From: Elmis aenea
Taxonomy: Eukaryota > Arthropoda > Insecta > Coleoptera > Elmidae
NCBI GenBank assembly: GCA_947652605.1
Contig: OX393577.1
Coordinates: forward strand, 47,715,494-47,779,493
Direction: 5' to 3'
DNA length: 64,000 bases
Made by a program: the position numbers and the translations under genes. Position 1 is the stretch's first letter. Each line of letters opens with the position of its first letter. This document shows, one piece after another, positions 12,131-23,576 of the stretch. Below the pieces are notes generated by a model. It saw only the letters and a list, made by a program, of their open reading frames with translations, searched no databases and was not told the DNA's origin.

Positions 12131-13009
12131 GTTTTATACTATACTATTTTTTCGTTTAAGAAAATCGTATACGATTTTCTAGTACGGTGTCAATCAGAAA
12201 TTACAAATCTTGAACCAAAAATTCGTACGAAATAACTACATGTTCTAAATGCGTCCTATTTTAGCATGGGCGTGTTTTGTGGCATGGGCGCATGCGTATT
12301 CTACTGCAACTGTATCTGACCGCATGTTATTTGTAGCTCCGTGAAGTTGGCTCCGCGATATTAAGCACAAAATCTAAAATATATCCCAAGATTTAGTGCT
12401 TATTTAGTGCTTTTTTGTGCTTTAAGAATTAACTTTATAACTGCAATAGTTTACGAGATATTTCAAAAATTGATTTTGGACGCCAACTTCACGCTGGCTC
12501 CGCGACTTTGTCTGATTATATTCACTTTGCTATAGGATTTAGTGCTTATTTAGTGCTTTTTTGTGCTTCAAGAATTAACTTGATAACTACTTTGGTTTAG
12601 GAGATATTTCAAAAAGCGTATTTTGGTGCCAACTTCACGCTGGCTCCGCGACTTTGTCTGATCATATTCAATTTGCTAGAGGATTTAGTGCTTATTTAGT
12701 GCTTTTTTTGTGCTTCAAGAATAAATTTGATAACTACTTTGGTTTAGGAGATATTTCAAAAATCGTATTTTGGTGCCAACTTCACGCTGGCTCCGCGACT
12801 TTGTCTGATTGTATTCAATTTGCTATAGGATTTAGTGCTTGTTTAGTGCTTTTTTGTGTTTCAAGAATGAACTTAATAACTACTTTGGTTTAGGAGATAT
12901 TTCAAAAATCGTACTTAGGCGCCAACTTAACGCTCACTCCGCAGCTTTGTATCAAAAATCGTATACGATTTTCTTAAACGAAAAAATAGTATAGTATAAA
13001 ACAGTCTTA
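12131..13009. mobile_element. Inverted-repeat element enclosing a 147-bp tandem satellite
   Basis: Ends of about 50 bp are perfect inverted copies (CTGTTTTATACTATACTATT ... at 12131 and complement ending at 13009) and each contains a self-complementary AAAATCGTATACGATTTT. Between them are four units of about 147 bp, recognisable by GGCTCCGCGACTTTGTCTGA starting near 12350, 12496, 12642 and 12789. No coding sequence. This is the layout of satellite-bearing non-autonomous elements; superfamily undetermined. Confidence 0.75.
12347..12940. repeat. Tandem repeat, four units of about 147 bp
   Basis: Landmarks CTGGCTCCGCG recur at 12347 (variant), 12494, 12640, 12787 and 12933 (variant), i.e. periods of 146-147 bp. 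Each unit also holds GGATTTAGTGCTTATTTAGT and GGTTTAGGAGATATTTC. Confidence 0.88.
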
Positions 13010-13229
13010 AGAACCTGTTCGCACACAAGGTATGTTCTATGCACAAGGTGTGATCTTGATTTTGACTAGTAGCAGTAGTAGCTATGTGGTAGCTATGTAC
13101 ATGTACTTTGATTCTGACTGTTCTGACATAGTCAGCGCGATTTATGAACCCTCACTGAAAAATTTTACAAACTCTTCAATCAATCAATGAATGTACCTAT
13201 ATGTTACTGATCATGTAATAAATTCGGTC

Positions 13230-13372
13230 AATATTAATAATTACCGACTAATATTAATAATAACCTATACTAATTACCAGTTAATATTAATAACCTAATC
13301 TAACCTGACCTGACATAACCTAACTTGACTAACTTGACCTAATCTAATCTAACCTGATCTAAACTAACCTTT
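13230..13372. repeat. Degenerate (CCTAA)n-like tract and AATATTAATAA repeats
   Basis: Runs of AATATTAATAA are followed by CCTAATCTAACCTGACCTGA-type pentamers, a degraded relative of the insect telomeric motif. Confidence 0.4.
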
Positions 13373-13913
13373 TTATTTGGTGATTATTAATAAAACCGCT
13401 TATTCTTAATTAAAACCCGATTAATCACTTAAACCGCACAATGCTTGTACAATAATGTTTTAAATGAACTTAGTTTTGTTCAAATAAAAGATCCCAACCA
13501 TACCGGTTGTCCACTTGCAAGCTCGAACATAGGATTAATATTATTTGAAACGTTTTCGTGGATTCCCTCTCGCCAATTTAAATTATACGAAAGGTAACGG
13601 TACCAATAGAAAGATAAAATTATTGCGCGTCTAATGGTACTCGTGTTAAGACAAGCTAAAGGTACGATTTTAGTGTAAAATATAAATTTGATGATTTTTT
13701 AAATCTAAAAGGCCACGATTTTTATTAAACGTATATTTTGACGGTATTTGTCTATCAATTTAATAAACCATAAACGCCACATCAAGTAAATATACTTTTT
13801 AAATACATCAAAATTAATAATTACTCCAATGGAGAAAGAATTAAGACGATAAAAACCTTCCACAGCAGCCACAGCCTGCGAAGAATGAGAGATTTGTTTT
13901 CTGTTCAACCCAA

Positions 13914-15360
13914 TTGTAATGGGTGCATTTTGATTTAATGTTACCTATCAAGTGCGTACCTATCAGAGGCGTAACAGGTAGGGGGATAATAAAAGAGTCG
14001 GACTCCGAGTGGCCAAACCTTTCAGCGACTGTCAAAAGGAAGCAAGGTATGGCTAGGAGATGTCTAGGCGATCGTAGGCTAAATAAAAGCCTAGCTACCA
14101 ATTGTGAGTGCACTCTGTTAATAGGTGGATTCATAGAGAGATTTTAGGGCACTCAAAAATGTTGTGGGGTTTTAAGTGAAACATGTTATTTTCCGAGAAT
14201 GGAAAAAGTAGAAAAAGACTTTAAAAAGAGGAAAAAGATGAAGAGTGAAGAAGGAGACGATAGCAGCGATGGCGAACCATCACAAGAAAGACGAATAAAA
14301 GAAGTAATCCATTAGAAGTTTGGTACTGTTATAGATGGGGGATAGGTTTTGTTGTCAAAATGTAGTAATATTTGGGAAATACTTTAAGTTGTTCAAATTG
14401 TTTTAGAAAATCTTCACAATTAAAGTGGGGGATAACTGTAATGGGTGCATTTTGAAGTGACTATTTGTATTCTTTTAAGTTTTAGTTTTGTTACCGAGTG
14501 GCCGCCAGGGTGCGCTATCTGGGGTAATTTTTAGTTGTTGGTAATGTGAAAGGTTGGCAGTGCCCCAGGTAGCAGAAATTAGAAGGCAGCCATTGGTAGT
14601 AAGAGACAGGCGTTGAGTGGTCTGGTCGATGGCTGGCGGCTTGCGGTGCTTGTGAGATTTTGGGCGATCATTTTTTGTTGCTCTCAAATGTAAGGAGAAG
14701 TGCCCCAATAGCTATTTATATTTATGTTTGATAGTTCTTATGAGTATTTAGAAGAGTTCCTAGTGAAGTAGGCAATAACTGGACTTGAGGTGGTGTATGA
14801 CAAGCGCTCAGTTGCGGTACAAAAGTGCAACGTACATAATACGCAGATCACCGAGCAAAGCGTCTTGGAAGGTGTGGGGTGCAAATTGGTAGTGCGACAG
14901 TGAGTACAGACCAGCGAAAGTACCCAAAGGACGAATAAGCAATCCTACGTGGTTGATGCATGGTCGCATGGTGTTGGGTTTGCAACGACAGTCACGGACG
15001 CAAACGTAGCGTATACCCAAACCTACCATCAGCAACGCCATCTATCCGCCGGCAGCACAACTGCTATACGCACTAACGATTAAACTGAGGTTAGAGATTA
15101 TATTTAAGGTACATGATTGTTTCTGTACTTGCTCTAAAGAATGTACCCTTCAGTTAATTGCTAAATTTACATTATTGTTACTTAGCGTTTCATTATATTT
15201 AAGGTATATGATCGTTTCTATACTGTATAAACTCTGTTCTATTTTTTCTATAAAGATGGTATTGGAAATAATGTTAAATAAGAATTAGAAACATTTTCAT
15301 TCTAATTGAGTGTCTTAAGGTTTAGGCTGTTTGTTTGTTTTGATGAAATAAAATTCATTG
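13914..15360 (+). mobile_element. LTR retrotransposon remnant with purine tract and 3' LTR
   Basis: TGTAATGGGTGCATTTTGA occurs twice in direct orientation (13916 and 14437). The second copy is immediately preceded by a polypurine tract (AAAGTGGGGGATAAC), as at the start of a 3' LTR. The short stretch between, ending in an acidic frame (SEEGDDSSDGEPSQERR then stop), would be the 3' end of the internal region. The 5' LTR and most of the internal region are deleted. The exact LTR end is uncertain. Confidence 0.45.
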
Positions 15361-15506
15361 TTTAAATATTAGTTTTGTAAAATTTCTGCGCCAGCGTTAC
15401 TGCCGCAAAGAGTATGTGTGTGGGTGGGAGTAAGAAAAACTTCCACGCCCTGAGATTAAGCTTACCCACCCCACATAGCGCATCCCGGTGGTGAACCCAT
15501 CGTCCA

Positions 15507-16648
15507 TTAACTCTTACAGGCACATAAAAAGCAGACATATTTTTGCCCGTGCTGCACACAAAATTAAAAATTATTTATTAACAACGAAACTAAATGCATT
15601 TGAAAGAGGATGCAGAATAAAAAAGAAAAATATATGTTTTAGCATCCTCGTCGGGTTCAGCAACTCCTGGTGAGGTGGTACACCCTATGTACCACTATGC
15701 CTGTAATGCGAAATTTTGAGTAGCTTGATTTATCACAAATTGTAATATTTTCTTTTATTTTACTTCTTTGTGCGTACAGATTTGTTTGAAAAACTATATT
15801 TTCAATAATTTTTTTCGGTTAACAGTAAACTAAATATTTTATAAGGTGTAGGATCAGTAACTTGATAAACAATATCTGTAATTCCAGCATAATATTCAAA
15901 CTGGCCAGAACAGCAGCTAGTCAAAGATTCGTCCATCTGGGTGCCTTCTGAATGTTATTACTTGTATTTTTGTAAAATGACAGTGGCATATTGTTATCAG
16001 AATCTGACTAATCAGAATAATTTTGATAAGTTTCTAAAGTATCCATTTCTAAATTAACTTCCCTTTCCTTATTTACCTGCTCTGTATCATCTAGTTCACC
16101 AATTATAGATTCTTGGTCAGTCGGAATATCTTCAATTTTCGCAAGAAATTAATCCTTTCAATTTAAATGGCAAGTCTTCTAAATTGTATAATGATTTTAA
16201 TAGTGATTATTTGTTTGAATGTTCACAGTGGTACAAATAACGTACCACCAAATTATTGTCAAATAAACACAAGAAAAACTTATTTTAAATATGAAAACAA
16301 TGTCAAGTGTAAACCATACCACAAGCAGACAGATTTAACATAAACACAATTATTATATGTTAAAATTACACTAATTACAACAAATTATTTTTGTACACTT
16401 TACTGGGGTCCAAAATACAACTAAAATGAGTTGACAGACAACCAATGCAAGCAATTTCTATCGGGTTCTGACCTGCAGCGTAAAGTTACGTTATGTCAGT
16501 ACATATTGGCATAGGTGGTACAGTTTTTAAGCGATCGTGCAGAACAGCAGAAATATTAAATTAGGTGGTACAATTTCAGTACCACCATGCAGCATTGGTA
16601 ACAAAAATGGTGGTACATAACGTGTACCACCATGCCTGTAAGAGTTAA
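15507..16648 (-). mobile_element. piggyBac-like element remnant
   Basis: TTAA at both ends (15507-15510, 16645-16648) is followed by inverted repeats CTCTTACAGGCA / TGCCTGTAAGAG. A related internal motif (ACCACYATGCCTGTAA) recurs near 15690. The - strand at about 15945-16150 holds a broken acidic frame (containing IPTDQESIIGELDDTEQ) of the kind found at the N-terminus of piggyBac transposases; it has a stop, and no catalytic region remains. Confidence 0.6.
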
Positions 16649-17671
16649 GGATTTGCGGGAATAAAGTAACTGGTAGGGTAAGTACTGAAAGGTGGACCCG
16701 TTGCACAATAACATGTAAAAAATATAAAATATAGTTTATTAAATCTTTGTGTTTTAAACGTTTTTAACAACAATTCAATAATAAAGAAGTTTTCATCGTA
16801 AAAACTTTTTACAGTGGCCATAGTTTTCCAGGAGAAACAGATTTGTACCTTCTGCCAGTATAATTTAAAAATATTTATAGAAATTTAAAGAAACTGCTTA
16901 TATGTTAAAGATAATAAATTATAATAATTATTATATTCATTCAAATAGCCCTCTATTTTTAAATAAACAATACCCTGGAAAGAAATCATTTAAAAAATTG
17001 CTAACATCTAAGCGAAATGCGCGGGATAGAGCCGTCTTGCTGAAACTAGATCTCTTGATTTATCTTGAAAACAGCTTCTTCATTGGAGTAATTATTTATT
17101 TTGACGCATTAAAAAAATATATATACTTGACGTGATTAATTAAATAGAGACAAATACTGTCAAAATTGACGTTTATTGAAAATGACGGCCTTTCAGATTT
17201 AAAAAATCATCAAATTTTACATTAATATCTTAAACTAAAAATACCGGGCTGAAACTGGCAGCGAAACTCATTGAGAGCCAACATTGGACATGCATATAGT
17301 GTTCTATATAAAATAACCTACTTTATCAACCAGTAACCAACCACATGGGTCAATCTAAACAGATGAATCTTCCTTAGGTGTAAGCACATTTTGCTGTGGT
17401 TACCATTGTTGCTATTGAGATTATGATTGTTATTAAAAAAAGTAACCAAAGTAAAATTTGTTTACACCTAAGATTCATCTGTTTAGATTGACCCATACTG
17501 TATTTTGACAATTTTTTTGTCTGTAAGGGGTTATTTGATATGAGGAACTCAAAAAAAGTTATATTAATGACGTCAGTGGCGTAGGGGCTTCGGCAACCCT
17601 TTGTTTCATTTTATTTAATTATAAAATTTCCAACTTTTGTTAGTTTAAAAGTTAAAAGTTTAATAGTACTA

Positions 17672-18582
17672 CAGGGTGCGGCAGGGAAACTATCTTTTTT
17701 CAATGGGGCGGTCCGAAGCGAGAAGCGGTAGTGGAGGGGCGGGGATGGTCTTAAAGAAGAGCGGTATTAGGAAAATTTGTTCTTCAACCTTTCTCAGTCT
17801 TGAAATGCTTTGGACAAGAGAGCAGCGCGCGTTTGCCGTCGAAGCTTACTTTTCACGAGGCCACTCGATCGTCGCGGTGCAACGTGCATTTCGTTAACGT
17901 TATGAAATTCCCCCCGAGAAGCAATTTTATCGTGGGTAAAAACTTTCAGAGGAACTGACAGTGTGTCCAGCAGAAGATCAGGAGGAAGACGGACCGTTAG
18001 AACACCCCAAAATATCGATACAGTTCGAGGGTCAATTTTGCGATCTCCTAGGCGCTCCGCCCGCAAACATGCAGCTGCCCGCTTGTCAGATCGTTCAGCC
18101 CTTAAAAATATGGATGTAGGCGAAGTATGGTTTCAGTAGGATGGGGCCACGGCCCACACATCGGGAATATCAATGGAAGTTTTGAGGCAAACCTTCCCCG
18201 GGCGGCTGATATCCATGAAAGGTGACATTCTGTGGCCGGCACGCTCGCCAGATTTAATCCCGTGCGATTATTTCTTGTGGGGCTACCTCAAATCTATTGT
18301 TTACAACAACCGTCCCACAACCCTGGAAGCCTTAAAGACCAATATTCGTGACGAGCTACCGCATACCGGTTGTTACGCTGGAGAAAGTTGACAGAAACTT
18401 CACAAATCGACACTGCATCGACATTAACGGTCGTCACTTGCAAGATATTGTTTTTAAAACTGCACAATTTTCAATTTCCCATGTCATATTACTACTTGAC
18501 AAAAAAATACAAAACTTTTATTTTGTAGTAGTTTTTTTTTAAATTTACCTTTGAAAAAATATAGTTTCTCTGCCGCACCCTG
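17672..18582 (+). mobile_element. Degenerate mariner/Tc1-like element
   Basis: Inverted repeats CAGGGTGCGGCAGGGAAACT and complement, flanked by TA on both sides (17670-17671, 18583-18584). A broken transposase lies inside. The length of 911 bp is short of a full-size mariner, so an internal deletion is likely. Confidence 0.88.
17803..18391 (+). pseudogene. Broken mariner-like transposase
   Basis: The first part reads MLWTREQRAFAVEAYFSRG ... VAVQRAFR, the N-terminal helix-turn-helix of a mariner-like transposase, followed by a stop. After a gap with frame changes, 18128-18360 reads a DGATAHT motif (second catalytic Asp) and WPARSPDLIPCDYFLWGYLK (third catalytic Asp). A stop sits just before DGATAHT and the region with the first Asp is missing. 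Not functional. Confidence 0.82.
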
Positions 18583-19131
18583 TATAATTAAATAAAATTA
18601 AACAAATGGCTGCTACAGCTCCTACGCCACTGACGTAATTTTTTTTTCGAGTTCATCGAATTATTTTACATAATAACACAACATGCTGTAATAATACAGG
18701 TATTAGTTTAAAAGTAAGAAATTTAATTCTAATTAAATAAAATGAAACAAAGGGCTGCCAAAGCCCCTACGCCACTGACTTCATTGACATTTTTTTTAAG
18801 TTCTTCAAATAAATTTACCCCTTACAGACAAAAAAAGGCAAAATACAGTGTATTTTATAAAATAGGTTATTTTATGAACACCATATGCATGTTCTATGTT
18901 GACTCTCAATGAATTTCGCTGCTAGAATCGCTGCCAGTTCAGCCCGGTCTTTACCGGGATATGAGGAACTCAAAAAAAGTTATATTTAATAATTGTTTTC
19001 GTTAGTATACCTCCTATCCCGTTTCTTCCTGACTGCATTGTTAATTTGCTTTAAAAAAAAAACTCTACTATTGGAGAAAGTTTCTCAGCAAGTTTTATAA
19101 AAACCGTATTAACTGCAAACTTTCTACTAGG

Positions 19132-19178
19132 ACGACCATATAAGTAGCGGAGCAGTTTATGAATGAAGTTAGCCATGA
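19132..19178 (+). repeat. Snap-back terminus copy (CCATATAAGTAGCGGAGC family)
   Basis: GACGACCATATAAGTAGCGG through GAAGTTAGCCATG matches the ends at 19338, 21263 and 23395. It is an extra single end next to a full element. Confidence 0.65.
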
Positions 19179-19835
19179 TTAAACATTTTTACTAGATCCA
19201 CCTGGGCAGGGGGCCTGATACTGAATCAAAATACGGTACAGCGTTGTCATGTTGTGTTCATTCTCCCATGGAGGGCGGCAAAACTCTATATTTAACTAGT
19301 TAGCAGTTGAACAGAGGACGCTAAAATCGTTTTTTAGCATGGCCAACTTCATTCATAATCCGCTATGCTACTTATATGGCTGTCCCAATTGACGATAAAC
19401 ATCGTTTCCAGGTAAACGTCAAAAAAATATGTCAACTGGCGCTCCCTGTGAAGTATATCAATAACTATATTTTTTAAATTGATAGTCACATATTTTCATA
19501 AAACTTTGGACATGAATAATAATTATTTACCTGTAAAAATAACCAACAGCAATCAATTTCGCGTATGGGAAATTTTCTGTGCTTTACCAATCTCACGTCA
19601 CAACTTTTTGACGAGTTTGTTGCTTTGCTAAAAAATATTTATACTTTTCCCAAATTCAGTGACAATTGCGATTTAAATCATGAAGAATAATTGTTATAAC
19701 TATTCATGAAAATATTTCTTGAATTTTTCTTAATTTGAACATTTAACTGCCATTATTAGTATTAAGTGTATGAAAACGTCCGTTGTATATAAATTGTAAA
19801 ACGAAGAAATGAAAATCTGGTATTACTGGACGGTA

Positions 19836-21020
19836 TCTATGTATCTATATATATACCGGGTGTTGACCACCAGCCGTGAACATAGGGAATTAACATTGGT
19901 TTTAACTTTTTTTCGGATTCCTGCTCCCCAATTGAGTTTATATTAAAATTAATGGTAACAATAGAAAGATAAATTTATTACGCATCATTTAAGACCATTA
20001 ATAAGCTTAAATGTTTAATATTTAGTTTATAATTAATATTTTAAAATTGGATTAATTTTACAAATATAAGTAGCCGTGACAGCCAATCTGACATTTGTCT
20101 TCATTAATTTTTGTTATTATCTGTCAATTTTTAAATCAGCGAGTTATTTCTTTTTTCACCATTAAAACTCTTCCTCTATTTCAGTTTTTTTTTTCATTTT
20201 AATCAAAATCGTTAAAGAAATAACTCGCTGATATAAAAATTGACAGATAATAACAAAAATTAATGAAGACAAATGTCAGATTTACAGTCATGACTCCTTA
20301 TATTTGTAAAATTAATCCAATTTTAAAATATTAATTATAAACTAAATATTAAACATTTAAGCTTATTAATGGTCTCAAATGATGCGTAATAAATTTATCT
20401 TTCTATTGTTACCATTAATTTTAATATAAATTCAATTGGGGAGCAGGAATCCGAAAAAAAGTTAAAACCAATGTTAATTCCCTATGTTCACGGCTGGTGG
20501 TTAACACCCGGTATATAAAAGAGCTTGTTTGTTTGTTTGTTCGCTATAGAATCCTAGGTCCGTTGACCGATCGGGACCAAATTTTGCACAGTTACTATTT
20601 AGGACCTTGCAGATCTAACGTCAAACTTTAAGTACAAGCACATATTACCAATTTAAAAAAAAAAAAATTACTTGGACGGGATTCGATCTTACGTCGGCAA
20701 ATACCTGGTCATAACACGATACGGCGCGGTGTATTTCACAAGTAAAGATTGTTTTGTATACAATTAGTAATAAATGTACAGGAAGTATTATTTTTATTAG
20801 TACATTTTTAATTGAAACAAGACCAAAGAAAATAAATTTGAGTTATTATTCAATTTTTAAGCAATAAATAGTTATTTTTTAAGGAATTATAAAAAAATGA
20901 AAAGATGATTGATCAGACAGAGTATGTCATTTGTGTATGATTTGGAATTATTGGGCTTATTCAAGTTAAAACAGTAATTAAAATTGTAATCGCCCGTGCA
21001 ACGCCGGGTAAACCATCTTG
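19836..21020 (+). mobile_element. Non-autonomous Helitron with a nested palindromic element
   Basis: The 5' end is TCTATGTATCTATATATATA, continuing after the nested insert as TATAAAAGAGCTTGTTTG, typical of insect Helitrons. Near the 3' end is a short hairpin GCCCGTGCAACGCCGGG followed by CTTG, a one-base change from the canonical CTAG. The window's right edge holds the same 3' end with an intact CTAG. No Rep/helicase sequence. Confidence 0.7.
19856..20511. mobile_element. Nearly perfect 656-bp palindromic snap-back element
   Basis: The arms are inverted copies of about 300 bp: CCGGGTGTTGACCACCAGCC at left and its counterpart ending ACACCCGG at right, flanked by TA. Internal landmarks (GATTCCTGCTCCCCAATT, CAATAGAAAGATAAATTTAT) are shared with the arm at 13555-13620, so it belongs to the same family as the element at 13499. 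Confidence 0.85.
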
Positions 21021-21263
21021 TACTTTATAAAGTATACCGTCCAGTAATACCAGATTTTCATTTCTTCGTTTTACAAATTATTAGTATTAACATGACATTT
21101 TTGAACATAAATGACATTTAAAATACATCACTGAGGGCGCCACCTGACGTACTATTTTGATAGCCGATTTTGACTTCTCACAACAATGAAAAATTTGGAA
21201 TTGGGACGGCCATATAAGTAGCGAAGCAAGCAGCTGAGCGAATTAAGAATGAAGTTGGCCATG

Positions 21264-22096
21264 TTTTTAGACATGAACCGGTTTGAAAACTAAATAAATT
21301 GCTTACGATAAATGAATTTGCGCAGAGCTTACATAAATCACGGTTAAATTTTGAAAATGTTCCATTACTTCCGTTGTAAACCCGCGCGGTGATTTTATAA
21401 TTTACGGACTGATAGCGTTACTTTTACAAAAGAAAATGATAGTGTTGTAAACGATGCCTGTTTTTAAAGATTATGTAAATAGCGCAAAAATAATAGTAAA
21501 AGTTAGTAAATGTAAGCAAAAAATACTGTTGTGTTGTGTTTCTGTGTGCATAATTTTTAGTTTTACAACCTGTAAAAGTTCATTCAAATACCTATATGTG
21601 ATCTCCAGAAACTTATATCAAATCAAAAAGTGAAATATCTGATACAGTAGAAGTTATAACAGTTCCTTCAAATATAGACCAACCTCCAAGAGCCTACACA
21701 AAAAAAATCGAAAAAATTGTGCACGGTTGTATTTTCTGTATGGCATATTTCATATATAATTTTTTTTTTTGTAAACTCATAATGTGTAGTACCTAATTTC
21801 GCGTTCACAATAAACGTGGTAGATAGTAGTTAGTAATTAGTAATTAGTATTTAGTAGTTAGTGCGTAATACGTAAAAAGTACGTAATGAAATGTTTACTT
21901 GGATACGGGTAATTCGGGGCTTGTTTGTAGCGCAACACATAATTTGTAACATTAAAAACGTAGATCCTTCACTTTGTTTTTGCAATAAATCAGACCTCCA
22001 TAGTTACTACGTAAATATTACGTTCATTGTAAACACTTGCATTTAATTCTATTATATTTCAACTTTAGCTACTAACTACTAAGTACTATCTACCTT
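21264..22096. other. Intron sequence; nothing firm recognised
   Basis: Contains short direct repeats of TTAGTAATTAGTA type around 21825-21860. No coding or transposon end was supported. Confidence 0.4.
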
Positions 22097-22100
22097 AATC

Positions 22101-23018
22101 GGAGGCTACTTGGACACCATTTTATCACTTTTTTAAAGGTAATTCTGAAACTAATCGATATTTTGATTTCAAATAAATTTGATTTTACCGACAATAGCAA
22201 TATACAACACCTAAATTATCCAGAGGCTCTAATTTGAATAGTTTTTGAAAAAAAAAATTAAAAATGTGGTGACCAAGTAGCCCCGGGGTTGGGGCTACTT
22301 GGTCACACCCGAAAAATTTAATAAAACCAACAATATAAATGCATTTTCATCGAAGTTATATAGGTTAAAATTATCCACATCTCTTAAAGCATCATTAATG
22401 TTGAAAAAATTTAAAATGTCTATACGGTCAACCGAAGCTCTGGATCTCTTGATGTTAGAAGCAAGACGTATGGACAGGTTGTTTCTTTGGATAAACGAAT
22501 TAAGGAAATCCTCTCCAAGTCTCCAGGGATGTTGTCTTTGAAAATACTAACTGTTTTTCCCTGTTTTTCAAGTTATTTTGAAATAACTGTCCTTATATCC
22601 AGCCTAGTGAGGGACAAACCCCAATTGGCGACAACGCCAAGTGTTTCCGCTATAGTGGCCTCCTCTTCGCTCGAAAAAACTCTTTCTTAGATGACCAACT
22701 GACCTCAAATTCTATCCAAGAACCTTCCTAGCTAATGTTGACCGAGGCAATTTATAGGTTTTTGCTGCCAGTTTTTTTGACATTTCAGCTTGAACGGCTT
22801 GTATGGCATTTTCCAGATCCTCGACTTTAAAATTACGATAAGGTTTGGAACCGTTACTTCTTTCGTAATTGCGCACCATTTTTATTCAAAAGTTACCTGT
22901 CACAAACGATAAGAACATGCCAAAACCGAAAAGAAAAAACAAAGTAAAATGTTAACAAGTAAAATAATAAACAATAACCTAGGTGACCAAGTTACCCCAG
23001 GGTGTTCAAGTAGCCCCG
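22101..23018 (-). mobile_element. pogo-like element(s) with head-to-head termini
   Basis: Termini of the form GGGGCTACTTGGTCACACCC appear four times: outward at 22101, an inverted pair meeting head-to-head at 22270-22308, and at 22999-23018. This can be read as a small element 22101-22285 next to a larger one 22289-23018, or as one element with an internal duplication of an end. Confidence 0.65.
22310..22881 (-). pseudogene. Broken pogo/Tigger-type transposase N-terminal region
   Basis: Reading on the - strand from ATG at 22881: MVRNYERSNG then YRNFKVEDLENAIQAVQAEM and TYKLPRSTLARKVLG, a psq-type helix-turn-helix. After frame changes come a CENP-B-like second DNA-binding part (FKDNIPG, then NIKRSRASVDRIDILNFF). 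Stops and frameshifts are present and the DDE domain is missing. Confidence 0.7.
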
Positions 23019-23394
23019 ATTTACCGGTACTATCTACTACGTTCATTGTGAACGCGGACTAATATTTATTTTTGTGAACTTAACTATTTGCACGATGTAG
23101 ATATTTCATTAACTAGTAGCTAGTTAGCAGTTGGACCGGACAGCGACAAAAACAGTGTTTCTCTCCACTCCCGAGAGTGGTCGTTCTATAGTTGTCCTCT
23201 TTCTATGAGCGTTGCATATAGCAGTTCCACGCCCTGGCTATATTTCGGACCTTGTCATTCATTCTGTGAATATAAAATCTAAGATATCGGTTTAAACATT
23301 TTGCCGTTACTAATGACGTCTTTTCCGGACAGCTCAGTAACACTTTAGTCTTATGGGAATGGGTTATCCTGTTATGTTATGTATCCTTGAATTG

Positions 23395-23441
23395 GGACGT
23401 CTATATAAGTAGCGGAGCGGAGTTTGAATGGTTGGCCATGA
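23395..23441 (+). repeat. Single snap-back terminus (CATATAAGTAGCGGAGC family)
   Basis: TTGGGACGTCTATATAAGTA ... GTTGGCCATG repeats the ends of the 19338-21263 element; no partner end nearby. Confidence 0.6.
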
Positions 23442-23570
23442 CGGTTCTTGGACTTACCGCCATCTAGCGTTAATTTATGTCGAAAAGTTCCTGATTTTTT
23501 GACAGATTTCCGAGCCTGTGTAGTAAACCGTGGTTTTGTAACGGAAAATCACGATTTATCGTATATGCGA

Positions 23571-23576
23571 TTTATT
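23571..23576 (-). promoter_or_regulatory. AATAAA polyadenylation signal overlapping the stop codon
   Basis: On the - strand the stop TAA is immediately read into TAAATAAA, placing AATAAA at the stop of the 322-aa gene. If used, the 3' untranslated region would be only a few tens of bases. Confidence 0.45.

Larger units (their letters stand above)
13499..17240. mobile_element. Snap-back element interrupted by LTR and piggyBac-like insertions
   Basis: The left terminus CCGGTTGTCCACTTGCAAGC at 13499 is followed by a left arm whose part 13675-13850 is inverted at about 17075-17235 (shared landmarks: GATGATTTTTTAAATCT, AATAATTACTCCAATGGA). The right terminus is not intact; another snap-back begins at 17244. 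The LTR remnant and the TTAA element below lie between the arms. Confidence 0.6.
17244..18947. mobile_element. Snap-back element, CCGGGCTGAAACTGGCAGCG family
   Basis: Terminal inverted repeats (CCGGGCTGAAACTGGCAGCG ... CTCATTGAGAG at left; CTCTCAATGAATTTCGCTGC ... AGCCCGG at right), then inverted arms including GTAGGGGCTTCGGCAACCC versus GGGCTGCCAAAGCCCCTAC. A mariner-like element is inserted between the arms. Confidence 0.75.
19338..21263. mobile_element. Outer snap-back element split by a Helitron
   Basis: The left end reads CATGGCCAACTTCATTCATA ... TACTTATATGGC; the right end is its complement, ending GAAGTTGGCCATG at 21263. Inner arms also match: AACGAAGAAATGAAAATCTG ... GGACGGTAT at 19800-19835 and its complement at 21031-21074. 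The Helitron sits at the point where the two inner arms meet. Confidence 0.75.

Noticed and set aside
14475..15041. - strand frames of 77 codons as genes
   Set aside because: They lie in the putative LTR and have no recognisable domain.
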